Origin: Paucibacter sp. PLA-PC-4
GTDB taxonomy: Bacteria > Pseudomonadota > Gammaproteobacteria > Burkholderiales > Burkholderiaceae_C
Assembly (NCBI RefSeq): GCF_026241155.1
Contig: NZ_JAPFGP010000003.1
Span: 248,001-312,000, forward strand
Direction of reading: 5' to 3'
Length of the DNA stretch: 64,000 nucleotides
Shown: positions 38,842 to 47,063 of the stretch, in pieces
How positions within the stretch are numbered: the stretch's first letter is position 1
Layout of the letters: every line of letters begins with the position of its first letter
Notes under the pieces: model-generated
Told to the model about the DNA's origin: nothing
The model's database searches: none
Seen by the model: the letters and a program-made list of their open reading frames with translations, nothing else
Translations under genes and position numbers: made by a program

Positions 38842-39615
38842 CTATTGCTCGGCGAACGCGCGTTCGATCACGAAGTGCCCCAGCTTGCTGGTCGAGCCTT
38901 CTTCGAAGTTGCGCGCTTCCAGCATCGCCTTCAGATCCTTCAGCATACCGGGGCTGCCGCAGATCATCACGCGGTCGTTGGTCACATCCAACTTGGGCAG
39001 TCCCAGATCAGCCTCGATCTTGCCGGTGGCCAGCAGATCAGTGATGCGACCCTGGTTGCGGAACGGCTCACGCGTTACGGTCGGGTAGTAGAGCAGTTGC
39101 TCGCTGGCGAACTCGCCGAGGAACTCGTGCTGGTGCAATTCCTTGGTAATCAGGTCCTGGTAGGCCAGCTCGTTCACATGGCGGCAGCCGTGCACCAGGA
39201 TGACCTTCTCGAAGCGTTCGTAAGTCGCCGGGTCGCGGATCACGCTAAGAAAGGGAGCCAGCCCCGTGCCGGTGGACAGCAAGTAGAGGTTCTTGCCGGG
39301 GTGCAGATAATCGGTCAGCAGGGTGCCGGTGGGCTTGCGGCCAATCAGCAGCTTGTCGCCCGGTTTCAGATGCTGCAGCCGCGAGGTCAGCGGGCCGTCC
39401 GGCACCTTGATGCTGAAGAACTCCAAATGCTCTTCATGATTCGCGCTGGCGACGCTGTAGGCACGCAGCAGCGGCTTACCTTCGACGCGCAGGCCCAGCA
39501 TCGTAAAGTGCCCGTTCTGGAAGCGAAACGCGGTATCGCGGGTGGTGGTGAAGCTGAAAAGCCGGTCGGTCCAGTGATGGACGCTCAGCACCTGTTCTTC
39601 GTTAAAAGCACTCAT
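38842..39615 (-). CDS. fpr: Ferredoxin--NADP(+) reductase
   Basis: FAD flavoenzyme of 257 residues that moves electrons between NADPH and ferredoxin or flavodoxin. FAD-binding RAYSVAS and the NADP-site segments STGTGLAPFLSVIRDP and ICGSPGMLKDL are all present; the end VIERAFAEQ is typical of bacterial Fpr. The ATG is at 39615. It often belongs to the oxidative stress response, but no operator is evident here. Confidence 0.95.
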   Translation of the reverse strand: MSAFNEEQVLSVHHWTDRLFSFTTTRDTAFRFQNGHFTMLGLRVEGKPLLRAYSVASANHEEHLEFFSIKVPDGPLTSRLQHLKPGDKLLIGRKPTGTLLTDYLHPGKNLYLLSTGTGLAPFLSVIRDPATYERFEKVILVHGCRHVNELAYQDLITKELHQHEFLGEFASEQLLYYPTVTREPFRNQGRITDLLATGKIEADLGLPKLDVTNDRVMICGSPGMLKDLKAMLEARNFEEGSTSKLGHFVIERAFAEQ

Positions 39616-39694
39616 GAATGACGCGGGCTCTGGTAATAACCCGGAATTCTAACGAGCGCTGATGCGCTGCAGCAAATACCGCTTGCTTATATCC

Positions 39695-39997
39695 TTAAGC
39701 TTTGATGTCTAGCAAAGCCCCTTCGGCTCGCAGCTGGGTCTGCAGCACCCGCAGATTGGCCACATAACTGTAAGTGGCGCTGCGCTGTTCGACCAGCTCG
39801 CGTTCGGCAGAGACCTGGACTTGCTGGCTGCGTTCGACACCAGCCACCACGCCGCCCTCGGGCAGGCTGGTCTGCACCACCCGCTCGGGCCTAAAGCCCG
39901 GGGTCTGTAGATTGGCAGTATTGTGGGCCGACGCGCGCAGGCGCTCATTCGCGGCCGAGATGCCGGACAAGGCGGTGGACAGGCTGACGGACGACAT
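39695..39997 (-). CDS. Small flagellar rod/hook-like protein
   Basis: Protein of 100 residues. SLSTALSGISAANERLRASAHNTANLQTPGFR resembles, in short blocks, the N-terminal heptad and the ANLQTPGF motif of FlgB/FlgC/FlgE rod-hook proteins. The C-terminal half (ELVEQRSATYSYVANLRVLQTQ) mimics their C-terminal helix, while the middle domain is missing. GGAG lies ahead of the ATG at 39997, and a near-consensus FliA promoter sits 49 bases further up. It may be an accessory axial component or an adaptor; that is inference. Confidence 0.75.
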   Translation of the reverse strand: MSSVSLSTALSGISAANERLRASAHNTANLQTPGFRPERVVQTSLPEGGVVAGVERSQQVQVSAERELVEQRSATYSYVANLRVLQTQLRAEGALLDIKA

Positions 39998-40045
39998 GGC
40001 GAGCACTCCGAAGACAACAGGCGTGATGCCGGGATTCTTCCCTCT

Positions 40046-40072
40046 TCATCGGCAGCACGCCGCCAAACTTGA
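40046..40072 (-). promoter_or_regulatory. FliA (sigma-28) promoter of the rod-like gene
   Basis: On the minus strand TCAAGTTT (from 40072), 11 bases, then GCCGATGA (40053-40046). The consensus TAAAGTTT-N11-GCCGATAA is matched at 7 of 8 and 7 of 8 bases with exact spacing. Transcription would begin near 40039, 42 bases before the ATG at 39997. Confidence 0.75.
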
Positions 40073-40188
40073 GAACAAAAGGGGATTTCCCCGTCATTTC
40101 CTCACACGCTGTGCGGTAGTGCAGCCCACTGCGAGGACAATCCCGCCCTTGCGCCACGCTCCGGTGGCGCGCCAATACCGAGGTGAAG

Positions 40189-41136
40189 ATGGCGATTCAA
40201 TGGTTCCCGGGTCATATGAATTCGACCCGGAACGCGATCCGGGAGCGGATGAAGGCGGGACTCGATGTGGTCATCGAGCTGCTTGACGCACGCCTGCCCG
40301 GCTCCAGCGCCAATCCCCTGCTAGCCCAGCTGACCGAGGGCAAGCCCAATCTGAAACTGTTGAACAAGCAGGATCTGGCCGATCCGGCGCGCACCGCGCA
40401 ATGGCTGGCGCACTACAACGCCCGGCCCGAGACCCGCGCGATCGGCCTGGACGCCAGCGTGCCGGCCCCGGCGCGCGCGCTGATGAGCGCTTGCCGCGAG
40501 TTGGCGCCGCTACGAGGCGGCATGGCCAAGCCGCTGCGGGTGCTGATTTGCGGTATCCCCAATGTCGGCAAATCCACGCTGATCAACACATTGATGGGCA
40601 AGCGCGCCACCAAGACCGGCGACGAGCCCGGCATCACCAAGGTCGAACAGAAGCTGGTGTTGGAGAACGACTTCTACCTGTTCGACACACCCGGCATGCT
40701 GTGGCCGCGCATCACAGTGCCCGAGAGCGGCTACAAGCTCGCCGCCAGCGGCGCCATTGGCCGTAACGCCTTCAATGAGGAAGAGGTGGCGCTGGAGCTG
40801 CTGGACTATCTGCGTCAGCACTACGCAGGCCAGGTCGAGGCGCGCTACAAGCTCGAAGACGTGGCCGGGCTCGGCGACGAGGCCCTGCTGGAGGCCATCG
40901 GCCGCAAACGCGGCGCGATGCTGGGCGGCGGCCGAGTCAACCTGCAGAAGGCGGCGGAAATCGTGGTCTACGAGTACCGCCAGTCGCTGCTGGGCCGCAT
41001 CACGCTTGAGACCCCCGAGGAATTCGCCCGCTGGCAGGCCAGCGGTGCGGCCATCGAAGCCCAGCGCAAGGACAAGAAAAAGCGCAAAGGCCCGGCCGAG
41101 CCCGATGCCGAGCCCGACCGAGATACCTGCCCTTAA
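40189..41136 (+). CDS. ylqF: Ribosome biogenesis GTPase YlqF/RbgA
   Basis: Circularly permuted GTPase of 315 residues that aids late assembly of the 50S subunit. AIQWFPGHMNSTR is the classical start. The permuted motif order is G4 (LLNKQDL), G1 (GIPNVGKSTLIN), G2/G3 (GITK, DTPGML). The C-terminal tail is basic. The ATG at 40189 is preferred to the in-frame GTG at 40183. It is divergent from the rod-like gene, whose FliA promoter lies in the same intergenic region. Confidence 0.95.
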   Translation: MAIQWFPGHMNSTRNAIRERMKAGLDVVIELLDARLPGSSANPLLAQLTEGKPNLKLLNKQDLADPARTAQWLAHYNARPETRAIGLDASVPAPARALMSACRELAPLRGGMAKPLRVLICGIPNVGKSTLINTLMGKRATKTGDEPGITKVEQKLVLENDFYLFDTPGMLWPRITVPESGYKLAASGAIGRNAFNEEEVALELLDYLRQHYAGQVEARYKLEDVAGLGDEALLEAIGRKRGAMLGGGRVNLQKAAEIVVYEYRQSLLGRITLETPEEFARWQASGAAIEAQRKDKKKRKGPAEPDAEPDRDTCP

Positions 41137-41225
41137 CGTCAGCCATCTGCCGTATCGGTAGATACCATCACCGGCAAGCCCCGTGACGGGCTTAGCATCC
41201 AGGCCATCCCCAGCCCGGAGCCCTC

Positions 41226-41696
41226 ATGACGACGCAAGCCAGCAGCACAGCGGTGCTGGAACAGCAGCACAGCGATGCGCAGGAATTGCTGGCGCACAGC
41301 GCCAGCGCGCCCAGCGAGCAGATTTACGGCATCACCGAGCTGTGCGCCGAGTTCGGAATCTCGCAGCGCGCAATCCGCTTCTACGAAGACAAGGGACTGT
41401 TGGCACCGCGCCGTGTCAATGGCGCACGGATATACGGCCAGCGCGAACGGGCTCGACTCAAGCTGATCCTGCGCGCCAAGGCGATCGGCACCAAGCTGGT
41501 CGACATCAAGCAGTTCCTCGATCTGTATGGTCACCACGGCGAAGGCCGCGCCAGGCAGTTGCAATGGACGCTGGAACGCACCGACGCGGCCATCGTCGAG
41601 CTGGAACAAAAGCGCGCCCATATCGAGCTGACCCTGACCGAGCTTCGCATCATCAACGAAGCGGTGCGCCAGCAACTGGCGGTCCAGCAGGACTAA
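41226..41696 (+). CDS. MerR family transcriptional regulator
   Basis: Regulator of 156 residues. The N-terminal winged helix reads YGITELCAEFGISQRAIRFYEDKGLLAPRR, followed by the dimerisation coiled coil LQWTLERTDAAIVELEQKRAHIELTLTEL in shorter heptads. No Cys pattern for metal binding is seen. The family branch looks like those that control acyl-CoA and branched-chain catabolism (LiuR-like). The genes that would follow are deleted: only remnants of an acyl-CoA dehydrogenase and a hydroxyacyl-CoA dehydrogenase lie directly downstream. Confidence 0.85.
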   Translation: MTTQASSTAVLEQQHSDAQELLAHSASAPSEQIYGITELCAEFGISQRAIRFYEDKGLLAPRRVNGARIYGQRERARLKLILRAKAIGTKLVDIKQFLDLYGHHGEGRARQLQWTLERTDAAIVELEQKRAHIELTLTELRIINEAVRQQLAVQQD

Positions 41697-41698
41697 CG

Positions 41699-41785
41699 AT
41701 GTCCCTGCCCCTGTTCCGCTCCACCTGGATGACCGATGAGCACCGCATGCTGCAGGACTCGGTGGCGCGTTTGTTCAGGCAGCGC
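41699..41785 (+). pseudogene. Acyl-CoA dehydrogenase, N-terminal remnant
   Basis: From the ATG at 41699, about 29 codons read SLPLFRSTWMTDEHRMLQD and then SVARLFRQRW, the typical N-terminus of a betaproteobacterial acyl-CoA dehydrogenase, normally near 390 residues. After that the frame becomes meaningless, because the DNA joins the tail of another gene in a different frame. It starts 2 bases after the MerR stop, as the first gene of its former operon. Confidence 0.8.
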
Positions 41786-42006
41786 TGGTGCTGCGCTCGG
41801 TGGCCGATGCCAGTATCGGCTCGATCCTCGCCTGGGGTTTCGCGCCCTTTGGGGGCGGCACGCTGCAGTTCACCAATGCCCGCGGCCTGCAGGCCTTTAT
41901 CGCGCGCACCCGCGAGCTGGCAGAGGTCCATGGCGCGCGCTTTGCGCCGGCCACCCTGCTGCTGGGCATGGCCGAGCGCGGCGAGCGCTTCGGGGCCGGC
42001 TGCTAG
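41773..42006 (+). pseudogene. 3-hydroxyacyl-CoA dehydrogenase (FadB/FadJ-type), C-terminal remnant
   Basis: In the frame from 41773 the sequence reads VQAALVLRSVADASIGSILA, then WGFAPFGGGTLQF, GLQAFIARTRELA and RFAPATLLLGMAERGERF, the C-terminal end of multifunctional fatty-acid oxidation proteins (whole length near 700). Only the last 77 codons are left, without a start. The join with the acyl-CoA dehydrogenase start near 41773-41785 marks one deletion. The stop at 42004-42006 overlaps the convergent EF-hand gene by 4 bases. Confidence 0.8.
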
Positions 42007-42374
42007 CCGCCACGCCTCTTCTTGCGCGCGGCCTGGTAGGCCTCGATCTCCTGCTTCGACAGGCGGTCGTCCTTGTCCGTGTCGGCCGCGTCGAACGCCG
42101 CCATGCGGACCTCGACCACCTCTTTGAAGGACAGACGCTTGTCCTTGTCGGCATCGGCACGGCGCAACGAGCCGAGCATGCCTCGCGCGCCCCGCGGCAT
42201 GCTCTTGAGCTCTGCCTCGGTGATATGGCCATCGGCGTCCAGGTCCAGCGCATGCCAGGAGCGCGTCACATCCTTGTGAAACTCGTCGAGGTCGATGTAG
42301 CCGTCGCCATTGCTGTCCGCAGCCTGAGCCAGGCCGGCAGCGACCAGCAGCAGCGCCATAAGAGTTTGCTTCAT
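42003..42374 (-). CDS. Exported EF-hand calcium-binding protein
   Basis: Protein of 123 residues with a signal peptide (MKQTLMALLLVAAGLAQAA). Four EF-hand loops follow: DSNGDGYIDLDEF, DLDADGHITEAEL, DADKDKRLSFKEV and DTDKDDRLSKQEI, all with acidic residues in the chelating positions. The tail is basic (KKRRGG). The start is the ATG at 42374, not the upstream in-frame 42431. It lies 14 bases after the lectin gene on the same strand, so the two exported proteins are probably co-transcribed. Confidence 0.88.
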   Translation of the reverse strand: MKQTLMALLLVAAGLAQAADSNGDGYIDLDEFHKDVTRSWHALDLDADGHITEAELKSMPRGARGMLGSLRRADADKDKRLSFKEVVEVRMAAFDAADTDKDDRLSKQEIEAYQAARKKRRGG

Positions 42375-42388
42375 CGCTTCATCCTCCC

Positions 42389-43186
42389 TCACCACCACCA
42401 ACGTTGATTGTCGCCACCGTTGCAGTCCCACAGTTGGACCGCTTGGCCGGGGCGCAGTCGACCGTCACGCACATCCAGGCACTTGCCGTTCATGCGGCTG
42501 CGGACCTGGTTGCCGCGCGCTTGCCAGCGCTGGTTATCGCCACCGTTGCAGCGAAACGCGATCACCTCGGCGCCATTGTTGCTGTTGCCTGCGGCCACAT
42601 CCAGGCACAGACCGGAAACCCGCAACTCGCCGCCGCGCCCCCAGTCAAAGCGCTGGTTGCTGCCGCTATGGCAGCCAAAGACGATGGCCCGTGCGCCCTC
42701 AACGGCGCGGCCGCTGATGTCCAGGCACAAGCCGCCACCCGAGCGTAGCTGGCGCCCATAGCCGCCGCCATTGTTGTCGTCCGGCCGGTTGTCATCGCGG
42801 TCACGGTCCTTGTGGTGGCTGGCCAGCAGGGCCAGTCCGGCAATCGCCGCAACGGCGGCGATTGCGGCGCCCGAGTTGGACGAGCGGTGCTCGCTGTCGG
42901 AGAAGTCGCCGCTGAGGGTGAAGCGAGCGCTGCAGCCGTTGTTGACCCAGACTTCCATGCTACTGAGGTCATAGCCCCAGGATCGGTTGAAGCGGCAATT
43001 GCCGGACAACTGCCGATCCAAGTCAACATCGCGGGTGCCAGCCGGCAAGCGCTGGGAGGTGTAGCCCCCGTCGGAGCGCAGTTCCACGCTTTGCTCGGCG
43101 GCCCAGGCGGGCGCCACCGGCGTAGCCAGCAATGCCACGCCCAGCGCCGTCGCCATCAGCCGTTGATGGGTCCTTACATGCGTCAT
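42389..43186 (-). CDS. Exported ricin-type beta-trefoil lectin with DUF3011-like domain
   Basis: Protein of 265 residues. A signal peptide ends PAWAA; a DUF3011-like Cys-containing domain (about 25-95, NCRFNRSWGYDLSSMEVWVNNGC) follows. Then comes a hydrophobic helix (AAIAAVAAIAGLALLA), an Asp-rich linker and a C-terminal ricin B fold. The three trefoil QxW repeats are NQRFDW, NQRWQA and NQRWWW, with paired LCLD segments. It probably binds carbohydrate at the surface or outside the cell. AGGGAGAT lies ahead of the ATG at 43186. Confidence 0.85.
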   Translation of the reverse strand: MTHVRTHQRLMATALGVALLATPVAPAWAAEQSVELRSDGGYTSQRLPAGTRDVDLDRQLSGNCRFNRSWGYDLSSMEVWVNNGCSARFTLSGDFSDSEHRSSNSGAAIAAVAAIAGLALLASHHKDRDRDDNRPDDNNGGGYGRQLRSGGGLCLDISGRAVEGARAIVFGCHSGSNQRFDWGRGGELRVSGLCLDVAAGNSNNGAEVIAFRCNGGDNQRWQARGNQVRSRMNGKCLDVRDGRLRPGQAVQLWDCNGGDNQRWWW

Positions 43187-43330
43187 CGTCGATCTCCCTT
43201 CGTTGCGAGTCAACTCTAGCGCGATTCGAGGTCTCGCCCATAGCGCCGTGCCCCCAATCGCCAGGACGCGCCATGCAATACCTGAACCTGCCGCACAGCC
43301 AGACGCGTGAATTATTCACGCGATGAAAGC

Positions 43331-43795
43331 ATGACGCTTAAGTTTTTTCCTGCGCGGTCGCCCCTCCCCATCACCATGCCTGCCAGCAACAACAGCCCCC
43401 GATCCGGCATCAACCGAGCGAATCTCAGAAACGCGCCACCGCGCGCCGCGCGCAAACCTGTGGCTGAGGCCGTCGCGCCGGCCGTGCTGCCACGGCCAGT
43501 TGCTGTTGCACCGACCTCGGCCTTTGGGGAGTTTCTACAGATCGTCGGCGCCGCCGCGCTGCTGCTGGGCGGGCTGGCCCTGCTGTTGATGGGCGTTCAG
43601 ATGATGAGCGACAGTGTCACAGTCGGCAAACACCTGGCCGAGGCCAAAGCCCAGCGCGGCGTGCTGGTCTGCCAGGACGGCCGTATGGTGCGTGGCGACG
43701 GCTCGCTGCGCGACATGATCCTGGCCGACGCCTACTTCAGCTGCACCGACTGGCGCACCTTGCAGAGCATCGAGCTCGAAGAGAAGAGCAAGTAG
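43331..43795 (+). CDS. Membrane protein of unknown function (154 aa)
   Basis: One transmembrane helix (FLQIVGAAALLLGGLALLLM, about residues 70-90) separates a Pro/Ala/Arg-rich N-terminal half from a small C-terminal part with two cysteines (VLVCQDGRM, YFSCTDW). The start is uncertain: GTG 43307, ATG 43331 or ATG 43376; I chose 43331. It converges with the MFS transporter gene, 9 bases apart. I do not recognise a family. Confidence 0.5.
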   Translation: MTLKFFPARSPLPITMPASNNSPRSGINRANLRNAPPRAARKPVAEAVAPAVLPRPVAVAPTSAFGEFLQIVGAAALLLGGLALLLMGVQMMSDSVTVGKHLAEAKAQRGVLVCQDGRMVRGDGSLRDMILADAYFSCTDWRTLQSIELEEKSK

Positions 43796-43804
43796 ACCGG
43801 GCCG

Positions 43805-44971
43805 CTACTCGACGCCCTCGCGCCGCAACTGCGCGAGTATCACCATGCCCAGCAGCAGCACCGTCGCCGTCAGCCACAGCGCACCCCGGTAGCTGCCGCT
43901 GGCCTGAGCCATGGCGCCGGCCAGCGCTGGCGCGCTGACCTGGGCCACGCCATAGCTGAGCGTCAGCCGAGCCATCGCCTTGCCCGGATTGCCCGGCGAG
44001 CGCCGCCCCACCAGGGCCAGAGTCAGGCTGACAATGCCGATGAAGGTCGCGCCATACAGCAGGGCACCAGCCAGCGCCGCCGCCAGGCCATCCGACAAGG
44101 CCGGCAGCAACACCGAGACAACCTGCAAGCCAAAGGCCATCAGCAGGGCCAGCAGCTCGCCCAGGCGCCGCGCCACCCGGTCCCACAGAAACACCGCGGG
44201 CGTCGAGGCCATGCCCACCAGCAGCCATGCCCAGGGCCCTTGCCCGGCGAGCAGCGGTTGTCGCTCGACGATGGCGACGGTAAAGGTCGCGCTGATCACA
44301 AAGCCCCAGCCAGCACAGAAATAGGCTGCCACCATCCAGCCCATCCAGCGTCGCCCAGGGCCGCTGCCGGCCACCTGGGCCGTGGCGGAAACGGGCGGCA
44401 CCGGTGGTCGCCAAGCCCAGGCGGGCAGCAAAAAGATCAAGCCGATGAGCGCGAAACCCTGCCACTGCGCGGCCCAGTCCAGCGCCAGCGCCGACATCGC
44501 CATTGCACCCAACGCTGACACGACGATGCCCAGGCCGAGTCCGGTGAAGTGCAGGCCCAGCTCGGGGCGCCGGCCGGCCCGCATCAGCCAGTTCAGCACC
44601 AGGCCCGAACCAAGCAGCATGCCGGCCGCGCCGCACAATCCGCCCAGATACCGCGACAGCGCCCACAGCCAGACGTTGCCGGCCATGCCCATCAGCACAG
44701 CGCTGAGCAGGGACAGCGGCAAGCCCCAGCTGTAGAGCCGCTGGCGCCAGCGCGCGTCCTCCAAGGTAGCGGCCAGCAGCGCGCCACTCATATAACCCAG
44801 ATAATTGATTGCGGCCAACCAGCCAGCGGCCGCGTCGCTGAGCCCGGCCTGGGCCTGCATCAAGGGCAGCAGCGGCGTGTAGGCGAAGCGGGCGATGCCT
44901 ATGGTCAGCACCAGGCCGGCAATACCGCCGACGATCACTTGCCAAGCCTGCAGGCCGCGATGACTGTTCAT
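43805..44971 (-). CDS. MFS transporter, YbfB/YjiJ family
   Basis: Inner-membrane protein of 388 residues with 12 predicted helices. The N-terminal GLVLTIGIARFAYTPLLPLM and WLAAINYLGYMSGAL are characteristic of YbfB/YjiJ-type major facilitator proteins. The substrate is unknown. I start at the ATG at 44971 (MNSHRGLQAW); the in-frame extension to 45067 would overlap the divergent mtfA start. The two starts lie 113 bases apart. Confidence 0.87.
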   Translation of the reverse strand: MNSHRGLQAWQVIVGGIAGLVLTIGIARFAYTPLLPLMQAQAGLSDAAAGWLAAINYLGYMSGALLAATLEDARWRQRLYSWGLPLSLLSAVLMGMAGNVWLWALSRYLGGLCGAAGMLLGSGLVLNWLMRAGRRPELGLHFTGLGLGIVVSALGAMAMSALALDWAAQWQGFALIGLIFLLPAWAWRPPVPPVSATAQVAGSGPGRRWMGWMVAAYFCAGWGFVISATFTVAIVERQPLLAGQGPWAWLLVGMASTPAVFLWDRVARRLGELLALLMAFGLQVVSVLLPALSDGLAAALAGALLYGATFIGIVSLTLALVGRRSPGNPGKAMARLTLSYGVAQVSAPALAGAMAQASGSYRGALWLTATVLLLGMVILAQLRREGVE

Positions 44972-45084
44972 GGCCGGCAAGCCTAGCCGCAGAGCCGCCG
45001 CCGTGCTGTCGCTTTGGCGCGCCAGACTTGAAATCGCGCCCGCGCCGCCCATCTTCGAACCAAGCAAACTCCGAGACGCGCGCC

Positions 45085-45936
45085 ATGGCCCTGCTCATCT
45101 TCTGTGGTCTGGCCCTGGCGCTGATCGTCTGGCTGGCCGCCCATCCCCTGCTACAGGCCTGGCGGCGTGAGCGCCTGCAGCGCCAGCCCTTCCCGCAGGC
45201 CTGGCGCCGTATCTTGCGTCGGCGCGTGCCGCAGATCGCACAGCTGCCCGCCGACCAGCAACTGCGTCTGAAGAAACTCATCCAGGTCTTCGTTGCCGAG
45301 AAGAGCTTCATCGGCTGTGCCGGCCTACGCATTAGCGACGAGATCCGTATCACCATTGCTGCCCAGGCCTGCCTGCCCTTGCTGGGCGCGGCTCGTGGCT
45401 TCTACCCGCAGCTGCGCCAGATCCTTGTCTACCCGAGCGCCTTCGTCGTCGACCGTGTCGCAGGCGGGCCGGCCGGCGTGCAGATGGAGCAGCGCCGCGC
45501 GTTGGCCGGCGAGTCCTGGAGCCAGGGCCAGGTGATTCTGTCCTGGCAGGACGTGGTCGAAGGTGCAGCCAACCCCGGCGACGGCCGCAATGTCGTGATC
45601 CATGAGTTCGCCCACCAGTTGGACCAGGTCAAGGGCCATGCCAATGGTGCGCCGCCGCTGCGCGACCGCGCCGCCTATGCACGCTGGTCGGTCGTGATGC
45701 AAGCCGAGTACGACGCGCTCTGCGCGCGCGCCGCACGCGGGGAGCCCAGCCTGATGAGCGACTATGGCGCCACCGATCCGGCCGAGTTCTTCGCGGTCGC
45801 CAGCGAGGTGTTCTTCGAGCAGCCATTGCTGCTGGCCCAGGCCCATCCGACGCTATACCGCGAACTGGCCGACTACTACCGCTTCCATCCCGCCGGAGCC
45901 CCGAACGAGAACTATTCCTCGTCGAGCGCCGCTTAG
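45085..45936 (+). CDS. mtfA: MtfA-like zinc peptidase (M90 family)
   Basis: Protein of 283 residues. E. coli MtfA binds the Mlc repressor and acts as an aminopeptidase, linking glucose uptake control to proteolysis. A hydrophobic N-terminus (ALLIFCGLALALIVWLAA) suggests membrane attachment, unlike E. coli. The zinc motif is HEFAHQLD (H173, E174, H177), and the third-ligand Glu lies in DPAEFFAVASEVFFE. I start at the ATG at 45085. Confidence 0.9.
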   Translation: MALLIFCGLALALIVWLAAHPLLQAWRRERLQRQPFPQAWRRILRRRVPQIAQLPADQQLRLKKLIQVFVAEKSFIGCAGLRISDEIRITIAAQACLPLLGAARGFYPQLRQILVYPSAFVVDRVAGGPAGVQMEQRRALAGESWSQGQVILSWQDVVEGAANPGDGRNVVIHEFAHQLDQVKGHANGAPPLRDRAAYARWSVVMQAEYDALCARAARGEPSLMSDYGATDPAEFFAVASEVFFEQPLLLAQAHPTLYRELADYYRFHPAGAPNENYSSSSAA

Positions 45937-46036
45937 CGCGGGCCGCCCGCCCCTGCATCTGCGGGGGGCGCCGCTAAGATTCCCCGACGTGTCCGAGCCT
46001 GCGCGCAACGAGACACCAGACAGGGGAACCCACGCC

Positions 46037-46594
46037 ATGCAAGCCACCACCGACGATCTAAGCCTTGACCCTCAGGCGGCCCAGGCCCTGACACAGTTCG
46101 CCCATGAGCTGCCCGACGCCTGCGAGCGTCTGGCCTATGTGCGACAAATGACCGAGCAGGCAGCCAACAAGGTGCTGAATCTGGTGGATGCAGCCCAGGA
46201 CGATGCCGAGCAGGTGCGCCGCCAGGGCAGTGACCTGTCCGAAACCCTGGTGCGCATGGCCACCGCGCCTGAGCTGACAGTGGAGCGTGCCCGCGCAATG
46301 ATGAAGCTGTGCGCCGCCTATGCGGCCACGGCCGCCAGCTTTGCCGGGCGGGAGAAGGCGCTGCACACTGAAATCATGATGGCGCAGGACTTCCAGGACC
46401 TGTCGGGTCAGGTCATCAACAAGGTGATGCGCATGCTGGAGCGCGCCGAGCGACCGCTGGATCAGCTGCTGTCCGGCAATGCGGTGGTGGCGGCAGCAGC
46501 GCCCGAGCAGGCGGCGCTGGAGGGCGTTCAAACACCCGACAAAGCGCTCAAACAGGACGATGTGGACGACCTGATGGCCTCGCTGGGGTTTTGA
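46037..46594 (+). CDS. cheZ: Protein phosphatase CheZ (CheY-P phosphatase)
   Basis: Chemotaxis phosphatase of 185 residues; E. coli CheZ has 214. The long helices carry the catalytic segment MMAQDFQDLSGQVINKVM, with the Asp and Gln of DxxGQ. The C-terminal CheY-binding peptide QDDVDDLMASLGF is nearly identical to the enterobacterial tail. It lies away from any che or fli cluster. The ATG at 46037 follows CAGGGGAACC. It ends at a hairpin shared with infA. Confidence 0.93.
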   Translation: MQATTDDLSLDPQAAQALTQFAHELPDACERLAYVRQMTEQAANKVLNLVDAAQDDAEQVRRQGSDLSETLVRMATAPELTVERARAMMKLCAAYAATAASFAGREKALHTEIMMAQDFQDLSGQVINKVMRMLERAERPLDQLLSGNAVVAAAAPEQAALEGVQTPDKALKQDDVDDLMASLGF

Positions 46595-46611
46595 GGAGCC
46601 GTCCCGGCTCC
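46595..46611. terminator. Hairpin between cheZ and infA
   Basis: Perfect 7-bp inverted repeat GGAGCCG / CGGCTCC with a 3-base loop, immediately after the cheZ stop and 18 bases past the infA stop on the other strand. U-tracts are weak on both sides. It probably ends one or both convergent transcripts. Confidence 0.5.
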
Positions 46612-46628
46612 CCGAATCAAACAACCAA

Positions 46629-46889
46629 TCAGTAACGACGCTGCGGCGTCGTCGGCATCGGGCCGCGGCGCTCGATGTGACGGAAGGTGATGCGGCCCTT
46701 GGACAGATCGTAGGGCGACAGTTCCAGCGAAACCTTGTCGCCGGCCAGGATGCGGATATGGTTCTTACGCATCTTGCCCGAGGTGTAGGCGACCAGCTGG
46801 TGGCCGTTCTCAAGCGTCACGCGAAAACGGGTATCCGGCAAGACTTCGTCCACCTGGCCTTGCATTTCGATCAGTTCTTCCTTGGCCAT
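46629..46889 (-). CDS. infA: Translation initiation factor IF-1
   Basis: Single OB-fold protein of 86 residues that binds the 30S A site. [19 protein letters not shown] begins the family; ISGK reads [13 protein letters not shown], and [17 protein letters not shown] follows. The tail [10 protein letters not shown] extends it beyond the 72-residue E. coli protein. Betaproteobacteria often carry this form as a second infA besides the one in the ribosomal cluster. The ATG is at 46889; upstream in-frame residues are not family-like. Confidence 0.94.
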   Translation of the reverse strand: MAKEELIEMQGQVDEVLPDTRFRVTLENGHQLVAYTSGKMRKNHIRILAGDKVSLELSPYDLSKGRITFRHIERRGPMPTTPQRRY

Positions 46890-47063
46890 GTGGGCGTTTC
46901 TCCAATTCAGTGAGGGCCAGCATACGCCGACCCGAGGCGATGTGCAGAAGATCTGCATTGTCGCGGGGCAAAACAAAACCGCCACAGCGCAAGCACTGCA
47001 GCGGCGAAGCCGTAGCATAAACGAGACAGATGGCTTTGGCAAGCCGTGGTTTAGAGGCCTTAG

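Noticed and set aside
41176-41193. AAGCCC/GGGCTT hairpin after ylqF as a terminator
   Set aside because: Short stem and no U-tract; too weak to call.
43737-45356. Minus-strand frame of 539 codons over the MFS and mtfA genes
   Set aside because: It is out of frame with the MFS protein, which has 12 clear helices in another frame.
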